A stretch of DNA of 64,000 nucleotides from assembly GCA_034190875.2 (NCBI GenBank), contig CM067343.1, positions 60,725,652 to 60,789,651 of the forward strand, written 5' to 3'. The position numbers were made by a program, and so were the translations under genes. The DNA is from Urechis unicinctus. Its lineage: Eukaryota > Annelida > Polychaeta > Xenopneusta > Urechidae. Each line of letters starts with the position of its first letter. The first letter of the stretch is position 1. Of this stretch, positions 27,387-39,300 are shown in pieces. The notes beneath the pieces are model-generated. The model searched no databases. It saw only the letters and a list, made by a program, of their open reading frames with translations, and was not told the origin of the DNA.

Positions 27387-30300
27387 TCTCTCACTCACAC
27401 ACACACACACTCTCTCTCTCACATACACACACACACGCACAAAACACACACACAAACACACATACACACACACACACACAAAAACCACACACACATATCC
27501 AGGTAACAACGAATGTTTTATCGTGTTTCCTGACTATCATCACCCAATCTGCGATGCTTGGCGGTACCTGACGATCCAAGACTATTATCGACTAGGATTG
27601 GCTCAGCGGACTAGGATTGGCTCAGCGATGCAAACAGCCAATATTTTGTTCAGACCAGGCGGAACCATACTTTGTCCATCGGGCTGCTCAATTGCAGAGC
27701 GTTCTTTGCTTCCACGAGGATCAATGCATCCGCGTGAATCAATTCCCTAGTAATGACATAATCAAGACAGTGAGGAGCTCAATCAGGGGAATTCAGCGGC
27801 GTTCGAAACTAAAAAGTTTCAATTGAGTGCCATGCATGGTGAGATGTTGGTGCAGCAATGTTCCAGTCCCAAGAGCAAGATTCGGGGTGGGTTCAGTAGA
27901 AAATCGCCAGTACATACGTTCTGAATGTTGCCCGTTGCCACTTAATGCTATTCCAGGACATGGAATAATTCTAATGGTTTAGCCCACTCGTAATCACTCA
28001 GTCACTCAATCACACAACAGAGTTAAAAGCTACACCAAGAGGGTTTACTCTCCGTCAAGCTGTGAGATGATAATGAAATTATATGAAATACACGCTCGTC
28101 ATCAGGCGACGATACCATGTAGTGGTACGATACGGTAATGATACAACCAGTTGAGACGCAGTAGGTGTACAATACGGTAATGATACAACCAGCTGAGACG
28201 CGGTAGGTGTACAATATTGTAATGATACAACCAGTTGAGACGCGGTAGCGGTACAATACGGTAATGATACAGCCAGTTGAGACGCGGTAGGTGTACAATA
28301 CGGTAATGATACAACCAGTTGAGACGCGGTAGTGTACAATACGGTGATACAATACGGTAATGATACAGCCAGTGGAGACGCGGTAGCGGTACAATACGGT
28401 ATTGATACAGCCAACCTAGTCAGACCCCTAGCGGCAAATGTTTACATGGGCAATGTATTCAATACTGCGCTCTTAGGCAGATACGAATGCCATCAACTGG
28501 TCACATCCCAGATTTTGGACGGTATCAGATGCCTTGTTGCTCATATACCTTCAAGTCAATTAGTCAGTGTCACATTATCCGAAAATTCGGGGCCATACCC
28601 ACCCCCTCCCCCCTAGCCCTCTTTTCACAAAAACTTAAGTTTATACTCTTGCTTAACCATGAAAATGACTCCAACGGAAACCGTCGATTACGCGCAACAG
28701 TCGCATGGCGTGATATTGCTGCTCATGGTTCCAGACTGTCTCGGACGCTCCATATCAGAAGCCTTGTTGCTCAAACCCGTGAGACGCCCCAAATTCCAGA
28801 AGACAGTTATGTCACATTATCAAAATTCAGGGCCATACAATGTAGATGACGTCACAGAAAACCTAGGGTGCGTATCACAAGTTAGATTCATGATCCGGAC
28901 CCGCGCAACCAAGGTCAATCCAGGTCACAACCATCGCTTTGATTGGTCAACAGGTCTAATGAATATTCAGACGTATCGGTTTTGAACTGTCTTGTCGTAG
29001 ACTCTATAGCGAGAAGCGTAGTGGAACCCCTGAAGTCTGGGACGCAAACAAGGGCAGACCTTAATACGTTCATTGCATTAAAGCCCGACTACATAACAAT
29101 CGCAAGTAGAGGAGGTGCGGAATATGAATCAATAGACGACCAGAGTTTCGTATAGGATGCAAACAATGTCTTAAGTAACGAGCTCACGGAAACCGTGTTT
29201 CTCATCAGTCAAGTCCGGCATGTATCTCCTATCGCCGGCAGATCTCACACTTCACCCGTGTAAAGACTTCAAACTGTCCAAGGTCAACCTCCGGGTCACA
29301 ACCATCGCTTTGATTGGTTAACAGGTCTAATGAATATTCAGACGTATCCCTGGTTTATGCCCACAGTCCCATGATCGTTTATTGACTCTAACACGAGAAA
29401 CATGCAGTGGAACCCCTGAAGTCTGGGAAGTCAGGAAAAATAAAAAAATGCAACAAAAATGAATTTAAACCACTCATACACTTTAACAAAGTGCATGACA
29501 TACTATATACAAACACAATATATATATAACAATTTAACACAACAAGAGAAATTTACAAGGAAAAAGTATAATAATTACAAGAATGAAAAAAAACATACAT
29601 GAATGTTTTGAGGGGAGGTAATCTGAAATCGTACGGTGTAGGATGATATCGATTTCCTCCTACCTCCCATTAATCTGAACCCTAGCTTCCGGGTCGTTGA
29701 CCCGCGATTCTTGCAGTGGACCCGCGTCAATACGGTCTGTGGGTTCCGTGGACACGCGAGATCAGTGATGCCGTGCATCCGTTATGCAAAGCTACAAATT
29801 CGCGAGTTTGTCAATTGGCCCACCTGCAGGTGAAATGAAAACTCGAAAGTCGTCGCCCAACTGGCGAGTGCAAGTTGAAACTACAGAATAAAATAAGTTG
29901 CGTCTCCTGACTTGTTTGAATAAACAGAGCACGCTGATAAGCTCACTCAGCGCCCACCAGGTCAACGCAGTGGCGACAGCTTTTCACGCCAAGAAATGTG
30001 CTTCAGTGTACGGGTGGTACGCTTTCTTTACTCTGCGAAAGTACGACGAAATATTAGCCACACATTCCACCCCACCCCAACGACTACTGAGGTAGGTCTT
30101 GAATTGATTCAGTAATGCAGTGTGTTTCTAAATGTCTTTAAGAGAGCAACGGTATTAAGAGTGATTCGTGCACCATTAATAGTTTTTATTCTGAGGAACA
30201 GATTCCATAACAGAGATAAGACAAAACAGTTCATGGCATTAATTATATAACAGTCCGATGTTGCATCACACGAGTCCTTAAGTTGACCACGCCACAACGC

Positions 30301-33300
30301 ACGCCGCGCAATCCCCAAACAACAGCCACCTCAAATGCTGCGTCCAATTAAGGTATTTTACTACCGAGAACAAAGCAAATGCGAAGAGGTTAATTTTATT
30401 CAATATCGCCCAGTCGTCGCCACGCGTCTGTCTTCATTAGGTCTCCCACAGCACCGACAAGGAGTTCACAACGCCATGAATATGTCATTTGAAAACCCGC
30501 TAGGTATGTGTCACGCGCCGGCGTACAGTCACCACGGCGCTAACCAACGCCTCGAGAGACTCAAGGCAAACATGAACCGAACGAGCTCACATGGACGCGT
30601 GAATACATCAGCTGAAACACATATCAGCTGTTATATAGTCCGCTGGCTCATACATTAGCTTACAGAAACATCAGCTAGCACATACATCAGTTGGCACGAA
30701 CATACGCCGGCACGTACATCGGTTGTCACGAACATAAGCCGACACGTATATCGGTTGTCACGAACATAAGCCGGCACGTACATCGGTTGTCACGAACATA
30801 CGCCGGCACGTACATCGGTTGCCACGAACATACGCCGGCACGTACATCGGTTGTCACAATAATACGCCGGCACGTACATCGGTTGTCACGAACATACGCC
30901 GACACGTACATCGGTTGTCACGAACATACGCCGACACGTACATCGGTTGTCACAAACATACCCCGGCACGTACATCGGTTGTCACGAACATACGCCGGCA
31001 CGTACATCGGTTGTCGCGAACATACGCCGACACGTACATCGGTTGATATCCAAATCGGTTGGTATATACAACAGGTTTTTAATACGGTTGGCATATACAT
31101 TAGGACTTAAATACGGTTGCCAAATTCGTATGCTAGCAAATACACAATTGGTCGATCATGTTTATCGGAGGGTGAGAGAATTAAGAGCTGATATGATCGC
31201 TTAGGACGTGCATGTAATGTTATAGCCCCGCCGTGCAATCGTGCGTCCAACGCGTCACTTCTTACACTCTTAACTCATAATTTGAGACCATGTTAAAACA
31301 GTTATCGAGTTTGCAAAACGCTGCGAAGCCCGGCGAACGTTCAGTCGAATTCATTCGATCAAGGCAAAACCGTACACTGAATTCAATCATGGCAAAACAA
31401 TTTGCCATGAAATATATGCCATTCGCATGTGATCCTTTTACAAACCATACAAATGGACGGTGCGCTTGTACCCCCCCCCCCCCCCCCCCCCCCCCCAACT
31501 GCACACCCCACTCAAAATGGCGCTCCGGTGACGACTATGAAGTGTAGCGAGAGTGAGTGAGAGAAATGGGGGAAAAAAGCCCATGGTCGAGAAAAATTCA
31601 CGAAAAAAATGTGAAGGGGCAGGTGACATTGTGCTCGACCACACGCGATGGGGCAGAGGAGTGAGTAGAAGAGGGCTGCAAACCGTCTTCCAGCGAGACC
31701 GGCACACGAAGAGAAACGACTGCCAAGATGACAGGCTTATAAGCCAATACCCCGGCGGTAATGGTTGGGTTTATATGAGATTAGCAATATAGTGACCGGT
31801 GCTGGACACTGGTCATCCATCAGAGTTGTGATATTTTGACGGAGCACAACACATGCCTGTGGCGATATAATGCATACATCAACAATGATAGTCTTATCAA
31901 ACTGCATAAAATACATATAAAAGATGTATGGACTGCCACAGGCAAATACCCAGACAGACGGTCCTCATTCATCTCGTCTCTCAAACTGCCTATATAATAA
32001 TACACTTGACAAATCGCATTCAGCAAGAAAGCGAATCGATAGTGGGCGAGCCCTCACATTAGATATACACTGAGGTTGTTGAGGAAATCCTGCCTTGAAT
32101 TACAACAAGGCGTTGAAATGGAGGCTGTAATTGTTTTAGCACGGTGGCTTGACGAGTGAAGGAAGACGGACTGGTGCTTATCCCACTGGGTTTCCAATAG
32201 GCACGAGCAGGTGGCTGCTGCTGCGCCCACGTGGATGACGTCAAGAGGTCATCCAGGTGGGTGACGGGAAGGAGGGTATTCACATGGATCATGTCAAAGA
32301 GGGTATTCAGATGGATCTTTTCAAAGGCGGATATTCAGATGGATCATGTCAAAGACGGTATTCAGATGGATACTGTCAAAGAGGGTATTCAGATGGATCA
32401 TGTCAAAGAGGGTATTCAGATGGATCTTGTCAAAGACAGTATTCAGCTGGATTATGTCAAAGACGGTATTAAGATGGAATATGTCAAAGACAGTATTCAG
32501 ATGGATCTTGTCAAAGAAGATATTCAGAAGGATCATGTCAAAGACGGTATTAAGATGGATCTCGTCAAAGAGGGTATTCAGATGGATCATGTCAATGAGG
32601 GTATTCAGATGGATCTTGTCAAAGACGGTATTCAGATGAATCATGTCAAAGAGGGTATTCGGATGGATCTTGTCATAGAGGGTATTCAGATGGATCATGT
32701 CAAAGAGGGTATTCAGATGGATCATGTCAAAGAGGGTATTCAGATGGATCATGTCGAAGAGGGTATTCAGATGGATCATGTCAAAGAGGGTATTCAGAGG
32801 GATCTTGTCAAAGAGGGTATTCAGATGGATCTTGTCAAAGACAGTATTCAGCTGGATTATGTCAAAGTCGGTATTTAGATGGTATTCATGAACGGCGGGT
32901 ATAACCCGTGTCGAAAAATAAGGAAGACGAAGGAGAATACGAATCGGCGTTGTCAATTAAGATGCCAAAGCCAATATGGCTTCTCGCGCGACGCATGCCA
33001 CTTCCGATAAATTTGCAACCTACTTAGACATCGTGTCACATGTCACCAACATGTTGGCATGGATATGCAGGTGGAGTCTTTCCCAGATAAGAATATCCTG
33101 GATTTGTCGAATCTTCATCACGAAGTGAGGTTGACTTTACAGAAGAGAAGGCGTGGAACTCACGCATGTTGGCAAATTCATGGATTGGTAGATCGTATTC
33201 ATCAGCGGGACATGCAACGGCGAATAAGGGCATCATGTGTTGGCCAGCCGATTCCATGAGCGTGTAAAAATATGGGGAGACGATAGTCATGGCGAGGGTA

Positions 33301-36300
33301 AACATATGAGGCATGCGTTGTATTAACGTGTGGCCAGCTTGACAGCTGTACGGGAGTTAAAATATGGCGATAGTCATGCCAATGCGGTGAGCACGCGTTT
33401 AGCGCGGACGTGTAGTTCATGCACTGCCACGCGCGTTGTTCCATGAAATGTTCAAAGATGAGGGGAAACTTAACATCGTTGTTCACGATGTCACCAACGA
33501 GGGAAACTAATGGCACGCGGTTCTGCGATGGTGGAGGTCTAATGAACACGCGATAAGAATATGGTTAAAGATGATTAATGAACACGCGTTGTTCTTACGA
33601 TGGTTAAAGATAGGTAAACTAATGAACAACCGTTGTTCGTCACGATGGTTAAAATGAGGTAAACTAATGAACACGCGTTGTTCTGGGCGATGGTTAAAGA
33701 TGAGGTAAACTAATAAACACGCGTTGTTCTGTGACGATGGTTAAAGATGAGGTAAACTAATAAACACGCGTTGTTCTGTGACGATGGTTAAAGATGAGGT
33801 AAACTAATAAACACGCGTTGTTCTTGACGATGGTTAAAGATGAGGTAAACTAATGAACACGCATTGTTCTGTGACGAAGGTTAAAGATGAGGTATACTAA
33901 TGAACACGCATTGTTCTGTGACGATGGTTAAAGATGAGGTAAACTAATGAACACGCGTTGTTCTGTGACGATGGTTAAAGATGAGGTAAACTAATGAACA
34001 CGCGTTGTTCTGTGACGATGGTTAAAGATGAGGTAAACTAATGAACACGCGTTGTTCTGTGACGATGGTTAAAGATGAGGTAAACTAATGAACACGCGTT
34101 GTTCTGTGACGATGGTTAAAGATGAGGTAAACTAATGAACACGCGTTGTTCTGTGACGATGGTTAAAGATGAGGTAAACTAATGAACACGCGTTGTTCTG
34201 TGACGATGGTTAAAGATGAGGTAAACTAATGAACACGCGTTGTTCTGTGACGATGGTTAAAGATGAGGTAAACTAATGAACACGCGTTGTTCTGTGACGA
34301 TGGTTGAAGATGAGGTAAACTAATGAACACGCGTTGTTCTGTGACGATGGTTGAAGATGAGGTAAACTAATGAACACGCGTTGTTCTGTGACGATGGTTA
34401 AAGATGAGGTAAACTAATGAACATGCGTTGTTCTATGACGATGGTTGAAGATGAGGTAAACTAATAAACACGCGTTGTTCTGTGACGATGGTTAAAGATG
34501 AGGTAAACTAATGAACACGCGTTGTTCTGTGACGATGGTTAAAGATGAGGTAAACTAATGAACACGCGTTGTTCTGTGACGATGGTTGAAGATGAGGTAA
34601 ACTAATGAACACGCGTTGTTCTGTGACGATGGTTAAAGATGAGGTAAACTAATGAACACGCGTTGTTCTGTGACGATGGTTAAAGATGAGGTAAACTAAT
34701 GAACACGCGTTGTTCTGTGACGATGGTTAAAGATGAGGTAAACTAATGAACACGCGTTGTTCTGTGACGATGGTTAAAGATGAGGTAAACTAATAAACAC
34801 GCGTTGTTCTGTGACGATGGTTAAAGATGAGGGAAACTAATGAACACGCGTTGTTCTGTGACGATGGTTAAGATGAGGTAAACTAATAAACACGCGTTGT
34901 TCTGTGACGATGGTTAAAGATGAGGGAAACTAATGAACACGCGTTGTTCTTGACGATGGTTAAAGATGAGGTAAACTAATGAACACGCGTTGTTCTGTGA
35001 CGATGGTTAAAGATGAGGGAAACTAATGAACACGCGTTGTTCTGTGACGATGGTTAAAGATGAGGTAAACTAATGAACACGCGTTGTTCTGTGACGATGG
35101 TTAAAGATGAGGTAAACTATGAACACGCGTGGTTGTTAAAGGGAAACTAATGATGGTTGTTCTTGGCGATGGTTAAACTAATGAACACGCGTTGTTCTTG
35201 GCGATGGTTAAAGATGAGGGAAACTAATGAACACGCGTTGTTCTTGGCGATGGTTAAAGATGAGGGAAACTAATGAACATGCGTTGTTCTATGACGATGG
35301 TTAAAGATGAGGTAAACTAATGAACACGCGTTGTTCTGTGACGATGGTTAAAGATGAGGTAAACTAATGAACACGCGTTGTTCTGTGACGATGGTTGAAG
35401 ATGAGGTAAACTAATGAACACGCGTTGTTCTGTGACGATGGTTGAAGATGAGGTAAACTAATGAACATGCGTTGTTCTATGACGATGGTTGAAGATGAGG
35501 TAAACTAATAAACACGCGTTGTTCTGTGACGATGGTTAAAGATGAGGTAAACTAATGAACACGCGTTGTTCTTGACGATGGTTAAAGAGGAGGGAAACTA
35601 ATGAACACGCGTTGTTCTGTGGCGATGGTTAAAGATGAGGTAAACTAATAAACACGCGTTGTTCTGTGACGATGGTTAAAGGGGAGGGAAACTAATGAAC
35701 ACGCGTTGTTCTGTGACGATGGTTAAAGATGAGGTAAACTAATAAACACGCGTTGTTCTGTGACGATGGTTAAAGAGGAGGGAAACTAATGAACATGCGT
35801 TGTTCTTGACGATGGTTAAAGATGAGGTAAACTAATAAACACGCGTTTTTGTGTGACGATGGTTAAAGAGGAGGGAAACTAATGAACACGCGTTGTTCTT
35901 GGCGATGGTTAAAGATGAGGGAAACTAATGAACACGCGTTGTTCTGTGACGATGGTTAAAGATGAGGTAAACTAATGAACACGCGTTGTTCTGTGGCGAT
36001 GGTTAAAGATGAGGGAAACTAATGAACACGCGTTGTTCTTGGCGATGGTTAAAGATGAGGTAAACTCATGAACACGCGTTGTTCTTGGCGATGGTTAAAG
36101 ATGAGGGAAACTAATGAACATGCGTTGTTCTTGGCGATGGTTAAAGATGAGGTAAACTAATGAACACGCGTTGTTCTTGTGACGATGGTTAAAGATGGGG
36201 TAAACTAATGAACACGCGTTGTTCTGTGACGATGGTTAAAGATGAGGGAAACTAATGAACACGCGTTGTTCTGTGACGATGGTTAAAGATGAGGTAAACT

Positions 36301-39300
36301 AATGAACACGCGTTGTTCTGTGACGATGGTTAAAGATGAGGTAAACTAATGAACACGCGTTGTTCTGGCGATGGTTAAAGAGGAGGGAAACTAATGAACA
36401 CACATTGTTCTATGACGATGGTTAAAGATGAGGTAAACTAATGAACATGCGTTGTTCTGTGACGATGGTTAAAGATGAGGTAAACTAATAAACACGCGTT
36501 GTTCTGTGACGAAGGTTATAGACGAGGGAGACTAATGAACACGCGTTGTCCTTAGCGATGTAAGTGTCGTTAACTACCTGCCATGTCGCCATGCCGTAGC
36601 TCAGAGCCACCAGCGAAAAACTAATCAGTATGACAACAGTGAACGGGAAAGAAAAAGAACAGGGGATGGCTTCCATTTCGCATGGAGGTAACCAATCGAT
36701 CTGTTGTCAGAAATATACAATGAACGCCACAACACATAGCCAAGTGTGTTCCAGCACCACTGAAATGGCACCTAATTGCAGTCCATTAACGCCTTTTCGC
36801 GGCGGCTTACGTCGAGATCTAGGCAAAGATTGTTCGCCATCCGCGCTCATTTATACGCCAGCTTTATTGTTGACACAACTTTCAGCTCTTTTGTCCGAGA
36901 CATCAGCACCTTAGTTATCACGTTACATTTCGTGGTCCATCTTACAGACCTAGTGTTTCTTCTGTGTTATCAGACCCCGACATGCTGATTTTAATCTTTT
37001 GTGGTTTATATTTCTTACAGAGATGAAGAAGCGCTACTTTAACTCCCGCATCTCGGGTTTTCCAAGCCGGTTTTGTATTTGAACAGTTTTTCATGGTCTA
37101 CTTCCTCACCCCCGGGTTACTATAGTCACATAGTTACCCACTGCAGGGAGAACCTGCATTATATCAGTCGCCTAAGGCAGAAATGATTCCATCACAATCT
37201 CCAAAAAAAAAAAGCATGATACCAAAGTATAAACATATTGCCCTTTTTATTCACAGAGCGGAAAAGAGCTTATTTTCAAACCAGTAAAGAGCATGCTTGG
37301 AAAGTAACTTTTACTTTAAATGAAAAATAGTTTGTAGACTGGCTGGCGCCAATATCGGTAAGAATAAGCCATTTTTATGGGTTTTATTTTTTGTCAACAT
37401 ATTTATGGGCGAACGACTGACTGACAGATATGATGAGTTTTATCACGGGCAGGGCTGATGAGTCCAAATATTTATGGCCTTGATTGTGGTTTTAAGCACA
37501 CTCGGTTGATGCATGGACTGTTATGAACTGATTAGAAGCGGGTATGTTTTGATTGTGAATTACCAGGCTGGTCTCAAAGCGTCACCAGCTCTCCACACCA
37601 ATCAATTCACTCTGTCATTAATAGGGGATGAAACAACCCGTTTTGACAATGAGTAATGAACATTGGCTTGGACTGGGATGAAATCTATAATCGCTCTGCT
37701 CATTGAAGGCAGGCTGTTTATTATGTTGACCTTAACACTGCCCGTGATATGTCATTATTTGACAAGTGTCTGCTATACAGGGGAAGTGGATAATGGTAGA
37801 GGTATGGAGATCAAGGGGCATTTTGAAATTATCAGCTACGCATACAAGTCCATATGTCATCATGTCCTCGAAGACAGGTTTTCTGTCTCTGATTACGTAC
37901 GAATCATACAGCACAAGACCAAAGTGAAATCGTCATAATGATTTTAACAAACACAGCGTCGTCATAATGGTATTTACATACACATCGTCACAATTCATCA
38001 CTCCGTTAACTGGAATCTTGGAATGGAAACTTGTCTTACACTTTCTCAACAGCAGGACTTGTGCGCTATCACCTTCATTCCCCATATAACCAAAACAGTA
38101 ATAAATATGGTATGCTTCTCACATACAAAATATGTACAACCTCACCAAGTCAAAGAATGAAATTTAATTAATCTGGAGTTGGGCATCTAGTGGTTCCGTA
38201 ACAAGAATTACAGAATATCAAACAAAAATCACCAACCCAAATTACAGTTTGCATACTTGAAGGCAAATGTCATCTGCCAAGTAACTTTCCATAATTCAAA
38301 TTTTTACCCAAATTTCAACTCAAAAGGTTGCCTTATAAACGAGATGCCCATGAGGACATGGGTGAACTAGGCGAACAGTGTCAGAAACTTTTTAAATTTC
38401 AATATACACTCAAAAGTGATCATCATTATCATCATAAACACAATGTTCATTTTACTGGTCCAGCATATAATATTAAATAGTACCGCGGCCTGCAATACAT
38501 TCATTTTACGGGGCCAGCATATTTTATTAAATAGTACTGCGGCCTGCCATACATGCCACGCCCTGCGGGCCAAGCGCAACACAAAGGCACCTTTGTGCAC
38601 CCGTGAGGCGGGCTAACAATCCACCTTCCCCGATGACACTTTATGAGAAATCTATCATATATTAAGAGCATAATATTTTACACCTATGCTAAGAATTGAA
38701 TGGGCTTCCTTTGAGCACATACAAATTCCAGATATGACCATTCACGACGGACAAACGACGCTATAACTTCTGACTTCAGTCCCTTTTTAACTTCGACACG
38801 GAGGCTGTGTAAAGAACCAGCAGAAGTGACACCCGCTGTACTTCAAGCTTACTTTGTGAGAAAACTGTTGGGTATTCAGATCACAAAATTTGAGTCCTAT
38901 GTTCAGAATTGAATGGGCTTCCTTCGAGTGTAGACAAATTCAAGATACGACCATTCACGACGGACGAACAACGCTATAACTTCCGACTTCAGTCCCTTTT
39001 TAACTTTGATTCGTTCGAAACCGGAAGTGACGCAACCTATATCAGTAAAATTTGCGGATTAGATTCGCGCGGTGCATGTCAACATTTGAGCTAATTTTTA
39101 TGACTTTCGAACTGATATTTACGATTTTATTAGCAATCGAAAAATTTGATGACAATTGACTGAGTGAAATTTCCTTTTTCAACTCAACGCGCTTTGAAAA
39201 TGACGAATATATTGATAGCATATGTCAATTATAAAAGTTTGGTAAATCCATCAGCTTTCAGAAAATGTAAAAAAATTTACGATCGGCCCATAATTAATTA

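Noticed and set aside
28023..28414. Overlapping 110-123 codon minus-strand frames
   Set aside because: The 42 bp minisatellite keeps all three minus frames open; there is no gene signal.
30691..31110. 139-codon plus-strand frame with CHEHTP-type repeats
   Set aside because: It is a translation of the 32 bp minisatellite; several frames are open at once, as expected from a stop-free unit.
33036..33314. 92-codon minus-strand frame next to the 47 bp array
   Set aside because: It overlaps degenerate pre-array repeat units, with no domain and no usable splice to the candidate exon at 36578-36676.
33535..36560. CRISPR-like array
   Set aside because: The units are contiguous 47 bp copies without unique spacers, in eukaryotic intronic DNA; it is a minisatellite.
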